This document shows positions 27,112 to 35,354 of a stretch of 64,000 bases of DNA, one piece after another. Position 1 is the stretch's first letter. Each line of letters opens with the position of its first letter. The stretch lies in assembly GCA_964538515.1 (NCBI GenBank), contig CAZIEW010000006.1, positions 37,873 through 101,872 of the forward strand, written 5' to 3'. The translations under genes and the position numbers were made by a program. Under the pieces are notes generated by a model. It did no database searches and was not told the DNA's origin. It worked only from the letters and a program-made list of their open reading frames with translations. The stretch comes from CALBZH01 sp964538515 (GTDB lineage: Bacteria; Desulfobacterota; Syntrophobacteria; Syntrophobacterales; Syntrophobacteraceae).

Positions 27112-28215
27112 TTACCCCAAAGAAGCCCCCATTCCCGCAACGTTTTGCAGGGATATCGGTACCCCGTCGTCTTCGCCGAAATGCTCCTTGATGCCCAGGA
27201 CTTCAGACAAGGCTTTAAAAAAGGCATCGACCACCTTCGGGTCAAAGTGAGTGCCGTTGCAGGCCCTTATTTCATTGAGCGCTTTTTCGAGCGGCCAAGG
27301 CTCCTTGTAGGGGCGCTTGGAGGTCAAGGCGTCAAAAACATCGCAGACGGCCACGATTCGTCCGGCCAGAGGAATATCCTCCCCGGAAAGCCCTTGCGGA
27401 TAGCCCGAGCCGTCCCATTTCTCGTGGTGCGTCAGCGCGATGACATAGGCCATTTCAAGCAGCCGAGAATCGTGACCGGACAGGATTTCAGCCCCGATGG
27501 CGGTATGGGTCTTCATGAGGGCGAATTCCGACGCATCCAGACGTCCGGGTTTCAGCAGGATCGTGTCGGAGATGCCGATCTTCCCAATGTCGTGCATGGG
27601 ACTGGCGTGAAAGACAAGGTCGCAGAAGTCGTCGTCACAGCCGAGGGCGGCCGCGATGGCCCTGCAGAAATGGCTCATGCGCTTGATGTGCAGCCCGGTC
27701 TCGTTGTCGCGGTATTCCGCGGCTCGCCCCAATCGATAGATGATCTCGAGCTGTGTGCTGCGGAGCTCCTCGGTCCGCTGCTCCACTTTCTGGTCCAGGA
27801 TTCGATTTTGATCGGCCAGCGCCTGCATGGCGTGTCGCAGGGAGAGATGCGTGCGGACCCGCGCCTTGACCTCGGCGATCTCGAATGGCTTGGTGATGTA
27901 GTCCACTGCGCCCAGATCGAACCCCTTCGACTTGTCCCGCACCTCGTTCAGGGCGGTGATGAAGATGATTGGGATCGCGCGGGTCTCCTCCTTGGATTTG
28001 AGAATTGAGCAGACCTCATACCCGTCCATTCCGGGCATCATGATGTCGAGTAGAATCAGATCGGGCGGGTTGCGATCCACCTGCGCCAAAGCCGTCGGGC
28101 CACTTGTTGCGACGCTGATTCGACACTCATTTCTCAGCGCAGCGACCAGGATGTCGATGTTGGTCTTGGTATCATCAACAATCAGCACTCTTCCGTCAGT
28201 CAATTCGTTCAGCAT
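27112..28215 (-). CDS. Response regulator with HD-GYP phosphodiesterase output
   Basis: 367 residues from ATG 28215. The receiver domain (residues 8-125) has VLIVDDTKTN, phospho-Asp in LILLDIMMPGMDG and Lys in ITKPFE. A coiled linker leads to an HD-GYP domain (about 160-350) with MHDIGKIGISD (HD pair present), HHEKWDGSGYPQGL (GYP present) and AVCDVFDALTSKRPYK. Expected to hydrolyse cyclic di-GMP when phosphorylated. It precedes the hybrid kinase by about 205 bp, which suggests one signalling unit controlling motility, biofilm or envelope genes (inference). Confidence 0.94.
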   Translation of the reverse strand: MLNELTDGRVLIVDDTKTNIDILVAALRNECRISVATSGPTALAQVDRNPPDLILLDIMMPGMDGYEVCSILKSKEETRAIPIIFITALNEVRDKSKGFDLGAVDYITKPFEIAEVKARVRTHLSLRHAMQALADQNRILDQKVEQRTEELRSTQLEIIYRLGRAAEYRDNETGLHIKRMSHFCRAIAAALGCDDDFCDLVFHASPMHDIGKIGISDTILLKPGRLDASEFALMKTHTAIGAEILSGHDSRLLEMAYVIALTHHEKWDGSGYPQGLSGEDIPLAGRIVAVCDVFDALTSKRPYKEPWPLEKALNEIRACNGTHFDPKVVDAFFKALSEVLGIKEHFGEDDGVPISLQNVAGMGASLG

Positions 28216-28574
28216 TCTCAGCTCAATCCTCAGTGTCTCAGGAAGCCCCTATGTCTCCACGAGAACGATACGACCGTTGCGGCATGAATCGTGGCCTCGA
28301 TCACGGTGTCCGCGGTCCAAAATGGCCGCTGGTTGATGCAAAAACAATACTCGCGGCACAAGCCATGGGATGAAGACGACCGGAAACGAGTCTCCGACAG
28401 AGTGAGCCCATGACAATCGACGCGAAGACCGCCCCCGACGTCCTCGGTGCGAGGGCTCTCGCCCGTCCGATTTCGAAACGATTGACTCTAGGCCGCTAAG
28501 CCGTTACTAATTGGACCATCGGGCTAGTCCGGTCATGATGGTTTGGTGCTCCTTTCTTTTGGATCGAGAGGTCT
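28216..28574. other. Divergent intergenic region, no gene seen
   Basis: 359 bp between the HD-GYP gene (minus) and the FG-GAP gene (plus), expected to hold both promoters. No strong -35/-10 pair, hairpin or known riboswitch pattern was recognised. Confidence 0.55.
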
Positions 28575-29513
28575 GTGGCACTTTTGAGCCTGAAGCGCAA
28601 ACACCCCCCCACCAGGGACTTCCAGCCAATAGGATCCCAAGAGTCCAACGTCTTGGGCAGCGAGCAAAAGCTCATTCCGTTTCTGGGACTCCTGCTCGCC
28701 GCCCTCATCGTCTGGTCTGCGCCCTCAGTCGGGTTGGCGGCCAAGAGCTATCCGAGCGCCCCCGTCGGAGATTTCAACCTGGACGGCATCCCCGACCTTC
28801 TTGTGACGGACCACGAGACGGGAGAGCTGCTGGTCCGGTCTGGAGGCGATGCAACTCCAAGTCTGGAAGAGCGCACGGGGATTGTCGTTGAAGCCTCCCG
28901 AACGGTTCACGGCGTAGCGGACTTCAACTGGGATGGGAGCCCTGACCTGCTCTTGCTTGACCAATCAACCGGCAAGGCTGTGGTATGGTATCTCAAGAAT
29001 GGGAGTGTGGTCCGTCAAGAGACGGTCGGACGGCCCGAGGGAGCTTATGAGCTCGCGGGCGTGGGAGATTTCAACCGTGACGGGAGCCCTGATTTGCTCT
29101 GGAGCAATGCAGCTACCGGCGAGGCCATTGCGTGGTATATGGACGGGGCAACCCGCCTAAAGGCAGAATCGGTTGCGACCCTTTTGCCTCCATGGCGCAT
29201 CCTGGGAGTCTGTGACTATAACGAGGACGGGGCACCCGACATCCTCTACGCGAATCCGTCCACGGGAGAAGCAACCGTTTGTTATATGAAAGGGGTCTCC
29301 CGCCTGGACGAGCACCGTATTGCCGGCCGCTCGCCCCCGTGCATCATCCCGGTGGACGGCGAATTCGACGGCCAGTGGGTCGTCGGTGTCGTTTGGCAGT
29401 ACGTGGCGTCTCTTTCCGGCTCCGCTCCGATTTCCCCTGAGGAGTCTTCCCCCTGCGTTGTCCTTTCCCATCGATGCATTCGAGCCCCGCCGATCGTCCT
29501 GCACCACGCCTGA
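28575..29513 (+). CDS. Secreted FG-GAP/VCBS repeat protein
   Basis: 312 residues from GTG 28575 (GAGAGGT upstream). A long charged N-tail precedes a hydrophobic signal segment (IPFLGLLLAALIVWSAPSVG). Four FG-GAP-type units of about 45-55 residues follow, each with a Ca2+-binding-like DxNxDGxPDLL loop: DFNLDGIPDLL, DFNWDGSPDLL, DFNRDGSPDLL, DYNEDGAPDIL. Four are fewer than the seven of an integrin propeller, so this may be a partial propeller or multimer. The C-terminal 60 residues lose the pattern (SPCVVLSHRCIRAPPIV). Adhesion or surface role inferred. Confidence 0.83.
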   Translation: MALLSLKRKHPPTRDFQPIGSQESNVLGSEQKLIPFLGLLLAALIVWSAPSVGLAAKSYPSAPVGDFNLDGIPDLLVTDHETGELLVRSGGDATPSLEERTGIVVEASRTVHGVADFNWDGSPDLLLLDQSTGKAVVWYLKNGSVVRQETVGRPEGAYELAGVGDFNRDGSPDLLWSNAATGEAIAWYMDGATRLKAESVATLLPPWRILGVCDYNEDGAPDILYANPSTGEATVCYMKGVSRLDEHRIAGRSPPCIIPVDGEFDGQWVVGVVWQYVASLSGSAPISPEESSPCVVLSHRCIRAPPIVLHHA

Positions 29514-29723
29514 TGTTGTCCCGAGACCAATCTCTGTCTTTGTTGAGGCTCGCGTCCCCGCCAGGGGAAAGCCGTCTCCCAATGCCTGCCTCCCGAGGGG
29601 CGGCCCTGCGTGCATGTGCTGCGAAAGGGCCTTCCGTTCGGCCGCAAGGAGAGAAGCTGGGACGCAATCCTGATCCTGCACGAAGCCGATCGACGTTGCT
29701 TCTTCACCGCCAGGAGGTGGCTT

Positions 29724-29927
29724 ATGTTTTCAGGTCTTTTCCAGCCGATGCATCTCATTGTGATTCTCGTGATCGTCATGATCATCTTTGGTCCAGGGAA
29801 GCTGCCTGAACTGGGGAGCTCTCTCGGCAAAGCAATCAAAGATTTCAAACGGTCTGTAGGCAGCGAGGCCGAGGAAGGGGTCGACAAGGCAGCGAGCGCG
29901 AACGAGATCCAAGACGGCAAGCGTTGA
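29724..29927 (+). CDS. tatA: Sec-independent translocase protein TatA/TatE
   Basis: 67 residues from ATG 29724 with AGGAGG upstream. A transmembrane helix (PMHLIVILVIVMIIF) is followed by the family signature FGPGKLPELGSSLGKAIKDF and an acidic/basic tail. TatA oligomers form the pore for folded proteins with twin-arginine signals. No tatB or tatC is nearby, so the core translocase must be elsewhere; orphan tatA copies are common. Confidence 0.93.
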   Translation: MFSGLFQPMHLIVILVIVMIIFGPGKLPELGSSLGKAIKDFKRSVGSEAEEGVDKAASANEIQDGKR

Positions 29928-30091
29928 GCGAGCGCGCTCATTGCACACACTGCCGCAGGTCTATCGGGAAGCTGCCTTTGAGAAGGCCACACGCTCACGC
30001 TTGTGACCAGCCGCCCGATTGCGCCCCTTTGCCGAGATGAGCGATTGCGATCGAAACGCGCGACGAGCACCCCCAAATACACTGAGATGCC

Positions 30092-32095
30092 ATGAGAGCA
30101 CTTTCGTTCCGAAAGAGCCGTCCGTCACGGCTCACAACCTCTGCCGTGAGCGGCCCTATCTTCAGCAATCGTTTTGGAGGCGTTGTCCTCTTTCTCACGC
30201 TGTTCCTTTGCATCGCCTTCACGACTCGGGTCGCTTTGCTCCTCTCGGCCCGCCATGCCGTGGACTGGAGCCTCCTGAGAATCCTTGGGGTCTTCGCCTG
30301 GGGGGTGATTTTTGATTTGGCCGCGGCGTCTTATCTTCTGACACCCATGGTCGTTTACCTGATGTTTCTTCCGAATCGGATCTTCATGGGTCCATTCAAC
30401 CGTTATCTGTCGATCTCCCTGCTTCTTGCGGGCATCTACGGCCTCCTGTTTCTGGCGGTGACGGAGTGGCTTTTCTGGCAGGAATTTGGGGCGCGCTTAA
30501 ACTTCATCGCTGTCGACTACCTCCTCTACACACGGGAAGTTATTGGAAACATTCGCGAGTCCTATCCCCTCCCCCTCGTCCTCAGCATCCTGCTCGCATT
30601 CACGATCCTGATTGCATGGGGCCTTTTCAAGACCGACTGTTTCGAAACCTGGCTTACGTCCCACAGCCCTCCTAGGAAACGCCTCATTTGGGGGGCGGGC
30701 ATGCTCCTGCTTCCGCTCCTGTATTCCCTGGGCTTGAGCAGCTGGATGGCTCCAGGCTTTGGCAACGTCTACAACCAGGAACTGGCGAGAAACGGTCTCT
30801 ATTCTCTGGTCTCCGCTTTCCGAAACAATGAAATTGAATATGAGGAATTTTACAAACTCGATGGCGAGCGAGAGGCCTTCCGTGAGATGAGACGGATCCT
30901 GGGCCATGAATCAGCTGGTTTTTCCGGGGACCCTCTGGACCTTGAGCGTCAAATCAGGCCCGGCGGAAAGGAAAAGCAAGTCAACGTGATCCAGATCACG
31001 GTCGAGAGCCTCAGTGCCGACTTCATGGGCGCGTTCGCCAATGGGGACTGCCTGACACCTAATCTCAGGGCCATCGCCGAGCAGGGAATTGCTTTCACGC
31101 GATTCTATGCAACCGGCACACGGACTGACCGCGGCATGGAATCGCTCACCCTCTCCGTGCCGCCGACCCCGGGCCGATCCATTATCAAGCGAAGGAACAA
31201 CGAGAATCTGTTCACCCTTGGATCACTTTTTCAGGCACGCGGCTATGATACCGTCTTCCTTTATGGAGGGTATGGCTACTTCGATAACATGAGCTACTTC
31301 TTCGGACACAACGGTTATAGAATCGTCGATCGGTCGTCGGTTTCGGGCGACGCCGTGACTTTTGCCAACGCCTGGGGAGCCTGCGACGAGGATCTATACC
31401 GCTGGGTATTGGCCGAGGCTGACCGTTCATACGCCGAAGGCAAACCCTTTTTCCACTTCGTCATGACCACCTCGAACCACAGACCCTTCACCTACCCGGA
31501 AGGTCGTATCGACATCCCGTCTCACTCCGGGAGGGCGGGCGCGGTCAAGTACACGGATTACGCCATCGGGGAGCTTATGAGGGAGGCGAGCAAGAAGCCC
31601 TGGTACCCCAACACGGTGTTCGTCTTCGTTGCCGACCATTGCGCGAACAGTGCTGGAAGAGCGGACTTGGCTGTTAATAAGTATAGGATTCCTCTCATCT
31701 TGTACAACCCCGCCTTGCTTCCGGCGCAGCGCGTGGATCGACTCTGCAGCCAGATCGACTATCCGCCGACGTTGCTCGCTCTGCTCAACTGGAGCTACGA
31801 CAGTCGATTTTACGGCCAGAACATTTTCAACATGCATGAAGAGGATGAGCGGGCCTTGGTGGCCAACTATCAGAAGCTGGGCTATGTGAAGGATGGGAAG
31901 CTGATTGTCCTGAAGCCCGTGCGGCAGGAATCGACCTATCGTTGTGACCTGGGAACCGGCAGCCTGGAGCCCATCGCAGAAGATAGTGATCTGACAAAGC
32001 AAGCCAGGGCCTACTATCAAACCGCGAGCTACGCATTCCACCATCGCCCCGGCAAGTCTGCGGCAAAGGAGCAAGTGGCGACGCTCCATCCTTGA
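30092..32095 (+). CDS. LtaS-like membrane sulfatase-family phosphoglycerol/phosphoethanolamine transferase
   Basis: 667 residues from ATG 30092. About five transmembrane helices (residues 25-230) precede an alkaline-phosphatase/sulfatase domain facing the periplasm: VNVIQITVESLSADFMG, the nucleophile region YATGTRTDRGMES (probable catalytic Thr345), NHRPFTYP and the metal-binding FVADHCANSAG. In this family phosphoglycerol or phosphoethanolamine is moved from a phospholipid to a glycan or lipid acceptor. In a Gram-negative, OpgB-like glucan modification or lipid head-group modification is more likely than lipoteichoic acid. Neighbouring genes do not identify the acceptor. Confidence 0.88.
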   Translation: MRALSFRKSRPSRLTTSAVSGPIFSNRFGGVVLFLTLFLCIAFTTRVALLLSARHAVDWSLLRILGVFAWGVIFDLAAASYLLTPMVVYLMFLPNRIFMGPFNRYLSISLLLAGIYGLLFLAVTEWLFWQEFGARLNFIAVDYLLYTREVIGNIRESYPLPLVLSILLAFTILIAWGLFKTDCFETWLTSHSPPRKRLIWGAGMLLLPLLYSLGLSSWMAPGFGNVYNQELARNGLYSLVSAFRNNEIEYEEFYKLDGEREAFREMRRILGHESAGFSGDPLDLERQIRPGGKEKQVNVIQITVESLSADFMGAFANGDCLTPNLRAIAEQGIAFTRFYATGTRTDRGMESLTLSVPPTPGRSIIKRRNNENLFTLGSLFQARGYDTVFLYGGYGYFDNMSYFFGHNGYRIVDRSSVSGDAVTFANAWGACDEDLYRWVLAEADRSYAEGKPFFHFVMTTSNHRPFTYPEGRIDIPSHSGRAGAVKYTDYAIGELMREASKKPWYPNTVFVFVADHCANSAGRADLAVNKYRIPLILYNPALLPAQRVDRLCSQIDYPPTLLALLNWSYDSRFYGQNIFNMHEEDERALVANYQKLGYVKDGKLIVLKPVRQESTYRCDLGTGSLEPIAEDSDLTKQARAYYQTASYAFHHRPGKSAAKEQVATLHP

Positions 32096-32389
32096 AAAGG
32101 GGAAGGATGCCACGGTGTGAACGAAATCCGAAGCATCCTGGGGAGGCGGGATGAGACAGGGCAAAAGGAAGTGACGGAATGGACGCAGTGACCGGCGCGG
32201 GTAACCCACACTTGTTGCTCGCTGTATATAATACGTCGCTTCTTAGAGGTCTAGCCTTGAGAGCAAGAGTGCTAAAAGCACAGATTATAACTGAGAGCTA
32301 CTCAGGGCGTGAATGAGGGGATCACGACGCAGATCAAGACGGGATGAGAGGGAGACACGGTCATAGGGGGATGGGGAGAACGGACAAAC
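32096..32389. other. Intergenic region with falling GC content
   Basis: 294 bp. The second half is AT-richer and contains TATAAT at 32227-32232, a possible -10 for the following AT-rich gene, but no -35 at proper spacing. Nothing else was recognised. Confidence 0.4.
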
Positions 32390-32737
32390 ATGCAGCTCAA
32401 GCAAGATATTGAAAGAAAGGTTTTGGAGCATATATTTACAGTATCACCAACAATGATAGGCGTATGTTTGGGACTCATCACGTTACTAAGGGTCACGAAT
32501 AATGTTTTATCGACCTATGCGGATGAGCTGCTTTCAATTGACACATTAATATTCATGTGCTCAAGCGTTGCATCTTTCTTATCCATTAAAAAGATGGATC
32601 GATCATGGATTAAGATTGTTGCTGACATTTCTTTTTTTCTTGGAATGTTCCTTTTGGTTATTGCCGGCGCTATGATTGTCTTTATTGAGTGCCACGATAA
32701 TGGAAGCAATTGCTTTATTTTTCCAAAACATACGTAG
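32390..32737 (+). CDS. Small multi-pass membrane protein, AT-rich (possible acquired gene)
   Basis: 115 residues from ATG 32390 with GGGAGAAC upstream. Three hydrophobic segments are visible: TMIGVCLGLITLLRVTNNVL, IDTLIFMCSSVASFLSI and ISFFLGMFLLVIAGAMIVFI; the tail ends HDNGSNCFIFPKHT. Base use is clearly more AT-rich than in all neighbours (codons such as ATT, ACA, TTT), as is the adjoining 3' end of the histidine kinase gene. Family and function not recognised. Horizontal acquisition is inferred. Confidence 0.72.
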   Translation: MQLKQDIERKVLEHIFTVSPTMIGVCLGLITLLRVTNNVLSTYADELLSIDTLIFMCSSVASFLSIKKMDRSWIKIVADISFFLGMFLLVIAGAMIVFIECHDNGSNCFIFPKHT

Positions 32738-32779
32738 TGCATAGGTAAATAATCACAGTGCCCTTAATAGTTTTATCCA

Positions 32780-34480
32780 TTATATGTATTTAGAAATCGA
32801 TAAAAAAAAGCTGGTTCCTCTATCAGGTCTCGGCTCAATCCAGACATTTCCACCGTGTCGCTCAGCTATTTCCTTTATTATGGCGAGCCCCAAACCTGTG
32901 CCCTCAATCCCTCGTGATGTTTCATTCCGTTGAAACGCCATGAATACATTCTCTGCGTCTAATTCCTTCATACCCTTACCATTATCGTTGAATGAAAAGA
33001 CATGAAATGTATCCGTCTCTTCATAGTCAATCCAGATCTTATTCAGCCTCTCTCCGCCATATTTCAAAGAGTTATCAACGAAGTTCCGAAAGGCTCTGAT
33101 CATTGACATCCGGTCGGCTCTGATGACCAAGGCCCCGACGGGCACCAGCCATTCGATACAACGAATATTCAATCGTGCCGAAAACTCCTCCTGGATCATC
33201 CTCAGAAGCTCTGAGATGTCCACTGACTCAATGGTGAGGCGGGCTTCTTTCGTGGCGATGAACAGGTTGACCTGATCCACCAGGGTAGCAATGTGCTCCG
33301 AGGCCTTCAGGATTTGATCACAATAGCTCCTGCCCCGTTCGTCAAGAGTCGCTCTGCAGGTCTTGCTGAGTCGCTTGGCCAGTCCATAGACGCCGATCGC
33401 CGGACTCTTGAGATCATGCGCAACGGAGTAGGCAAACAGCTTCAGCTTTCGGGCACTATCTTTCAGCGCCTCCTCTGCCTTCTTCCGATCGGAAATGTCA
33501 CGGTTGCTGCCGCGACGCCCAAGAAAGCGTCCTTGAGCGTCGAAGACGCTTTGGCAGACGTGTCCGACCCAGCGTGTCGTCCCGTCCCGGTGCAGGATAC
33601 GAAACTCGAGCTCCCTCGCCGCCGCGCAGGGCTTTTGATCCTGACCGTCATGGTGCTCAAACTGGGGGCGATCATCCGGGTGCACGATCCGCATCAGCAG
33701 CCCGGGGTCCACGGCGAAATCGCTGGCCGCATAGCCGCTAATCCGCTGGCACGACGGCGACGTGTAGAGAAACCGCCCCTCGGGACTGATCCAATACTCC
33801 CAGTCGTACGTGTTGTCCGCGACGATCTGGTACTTGGTCTCCGTGGAACGAAGCGTCGCCTCCATCTCTTTGCTTCTCGTGATGTCTTCGTACGTCCCCA
33901 AGACCCCCTTGATTCTCCCTTCCGCGTCCAAAAGGGGGACCTTGTTGGTGCGCAGCCAGATTCTGCCACCATCCGGCATGGTCTGGGGCTCTTCATAGCC
34001 GAGCTTAGGGTCTCCGGTCTCCATAACGAGACGATCGTCCGACCGGTAGAGCTCGGCCTGCTCCGCCCAGCCCATCTCGAAGTCGTTCCTCCCGATGATC
34101 TCTTCCGGTGATTGCAGCCCCGCATCGAGGGCAAACGGGCGATTACAGCCGAGGTAGCGGGATTCGAGGTCCTTCCAGAAGACCCTTGAGGGAATGGTGT
34201 CCAAGACGGACTGAAGCATCCGCTGCGATTCCTTCAAAGCCAGCTCCGTCTTCTTCCGTTCTTCGATCTCATGAGTGAGTCGCTCGTTCACGCCTGCCAA
34301 GGCGGCCGTCCGCTCCCTGACCCTTTCCTCCACCCGATCCCGATAGCGAGCCAGCTCCTCCTCAGCCCGCTTGCGCTCCGCTGCGGCTTCTGCATAGGCC
34401 CCTTCCAGCCATCTGATGCGTCGCTGCATCTCAGCCACTTCCTCCAGGAGCTGCTGCTTCCTTTTCCCTTTCTCCGGCAT
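32780..34480 (-). CDS. Soluble PAS-PAS sensor histidine kinase
   Basis: 566 residues from ATG 34480 (MPEKGKRKQQLLEEVAEMQR), chosen for CTGGGAG at 8 bases; in-frame starts at 34504 and 34603 are weaker, and the latter lies inside batE. Order: an N-terminal coiled coil (about 1-85), PAS1 (LDTIPSRVFWKDLESRYLGC), PAS2 (WISPEGRFLYTSPSCQRISG), HisKA with SVAHDLKSPA (His present) and HATPase (NDNGKGMKEL; GTGLGLAIIKEIAERHGGN). No transmembrane segment, so it is cytoplasmic. The last third is AT-richer than the rest. It lies 37 bp after batE and may be read with the Bat operon; no receiver protein is adjacent. Confidence 0.9.
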   Translation of the reverse strand: MPEKGKRKQQLLEEVAEMQRRIRWLEGAYAEAAAERKRAEEELARYRDRVEERVRERTAALAGVNERLTHEIEERKKTELALKESQRMLQSVLDTIPSRVFWKDLESRYLGCNRPFALDAGLQSPEEIIGRNDFEMGWAEQAELYRSDDRLVMETGDPKLGYEEPQTMPDGGRIWLRTNKVPLLDAEGRIKGVLGTYEDITRSKEMEATLRSTETKYQIVADNTYDWEYWISPEGRFLYTSPSCQRISGYAASDFAVDPGLLMRIVHPDDRPQFEHHDGQDQKPCAAARELEFRILHRDGTTRWVGHVCQSVFDAQGRFLGRRGSNRDISDRKKAEEALKDSARKLKLFAYSVAHDLKSPAIGVYGLAKRLSKTCRATLDERGRSYCDQILKASEHIATLVDQVNLFIATKEARLTIESVDISELLRMIQEEFSARLNIRCIEWLVPVGALVIRADRMSMIRAFRNFVDNSLKYGGERLNKIWIDYEETDTFHVFSFNDNGKGMKELDAENVFMAFQRNETSRGIEGTGLGLAIIKEIAERHGGNVWIEPRPDRGTSFFLSISKYI

Positions 34481-34517
34481 GTCGGGTCTCCCAGTTGCAT
34501 CCATCCCCCAAGAGGGG

Positions 34518-35354
34518 TCAGATGATCTCCGCCGCCGAGTCGGGGATCCAGCATCGTCGCCCGTCTGCGAGCTCGATTTGAAGCCACCCTTTCCGCTGCT
34601 CAATCAAAGTGAATTCGACGCCTGCGTGCAACGGATCCTTGAAGGTCGACTCGAAGGCCATGCTATCCCCTTTCCGTCCGACGACTTCCTTCTCCAGGAT
34701 CACGCCGCCTTGGATGCTGGACTGCTCGTAAGCTTCCACGGCCAGGGAGCCCATGAGCGAGACACTGATGGCGGCCCAGGCGATGGCGGTCGATCGGAGC
34801 CAAGCTTTCCTCTTCACGAGGTAGAGGGAGGCAAAGAGCCAGAGCATTCCGGAAGCAACGGCGAGGAGCCATGCACGAGCAGACCCGCCAAGGTCATAGT
34901 GCCAGAAGAAGAGCGTGCGGAGAACTTGAGTCTGGGGCATTGGCTCGATCTTGTCAACGCGGCGACTCCTCGCATAGCTCAGGTTCTGCTGCAGGTTGAC
35001 GTCGTTTGGGATGAACCGCTCGGCCCTTCGGTAGTTCAGGATCGCTTTTCCAATATCCCCGAGTCGGAAGTAGATATTACCGAGATTGTAGAAGAGCTTC
35101 CCGTTTTCAATCCCCCCCTCCCGGTGGACGGCTTCATAGTAGAGTGCCGCCTTCTCCAACAGGGCCCTCGCCTTGTCGGGGGCCGTCCGGAGCAGCTCGT
35201 TCGCCTGCCTGGCCGACGCCTCACCCTCCCGAAAACGGCTCCAGACATCCGCGCCATCCGTCGCCTCCAGCTGCACCGCCGGAAGGACCACGGCAAGAAC
35301 CACGCCCAGTAGCAGGGGCACCCCATTCATGATTGTCCCGATCCGTCTGTTCAT
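34518..35354 (-). CDS. batE: BatE: TPR plus SH3-like aerotolerance protein
   Basis: 278 residues from ATG 35354 (MNRRIGTIMNGVPLLLG), overlapping the batD stop by 4 bp. A signal peptide is followed by TPR units (LFYNLGNIYFRLGDIGKAIL, NYRRAERFIPNDVNLQQNLS), two transmembrane helices (WLLAVASGMLWLFASLYLV and the following one) and a C-terminal SH3-like domain (GVEFTLIEQRKGWLQIELAD). This is the BatE layout; it is thought to act with the other Bat proteins at the inner membrane in oxygen/oxidative stress tolerance. Confidence 0.87.
   Translation of the reverse strand: MNRRIGTIMNGVPLLLGVVLAVVLPAVQLEATDGADVWSRFREGEASARQANELLRTAPDKARALLEKAALYYEAVHREGGIENGKLFYNLGNIYFRLGDIGKAILNYRRAERFIPNDVNLQQNLSYARSRRVDKIEPMPQTQVLRTLFFWHYDLGGSARAWLLAVASGMLWLFASLYLVKRKAWLRSTAIAWAAISVSLMGSLAVEAYEQSSIQGGVILEKEVVGRKGDSMAFESTFKDPLHAGVEFTLIEQRKGWLQIELADGRRCWIPDSAAEII

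Noticed and set aside
32267..32275. GAGTGCTAA, a CIRCE (HrcA operator) half-site
   Set aside because: The partner half TTAGCACTC is absent at the required 9-base spacing and no heat-shock gene follows.
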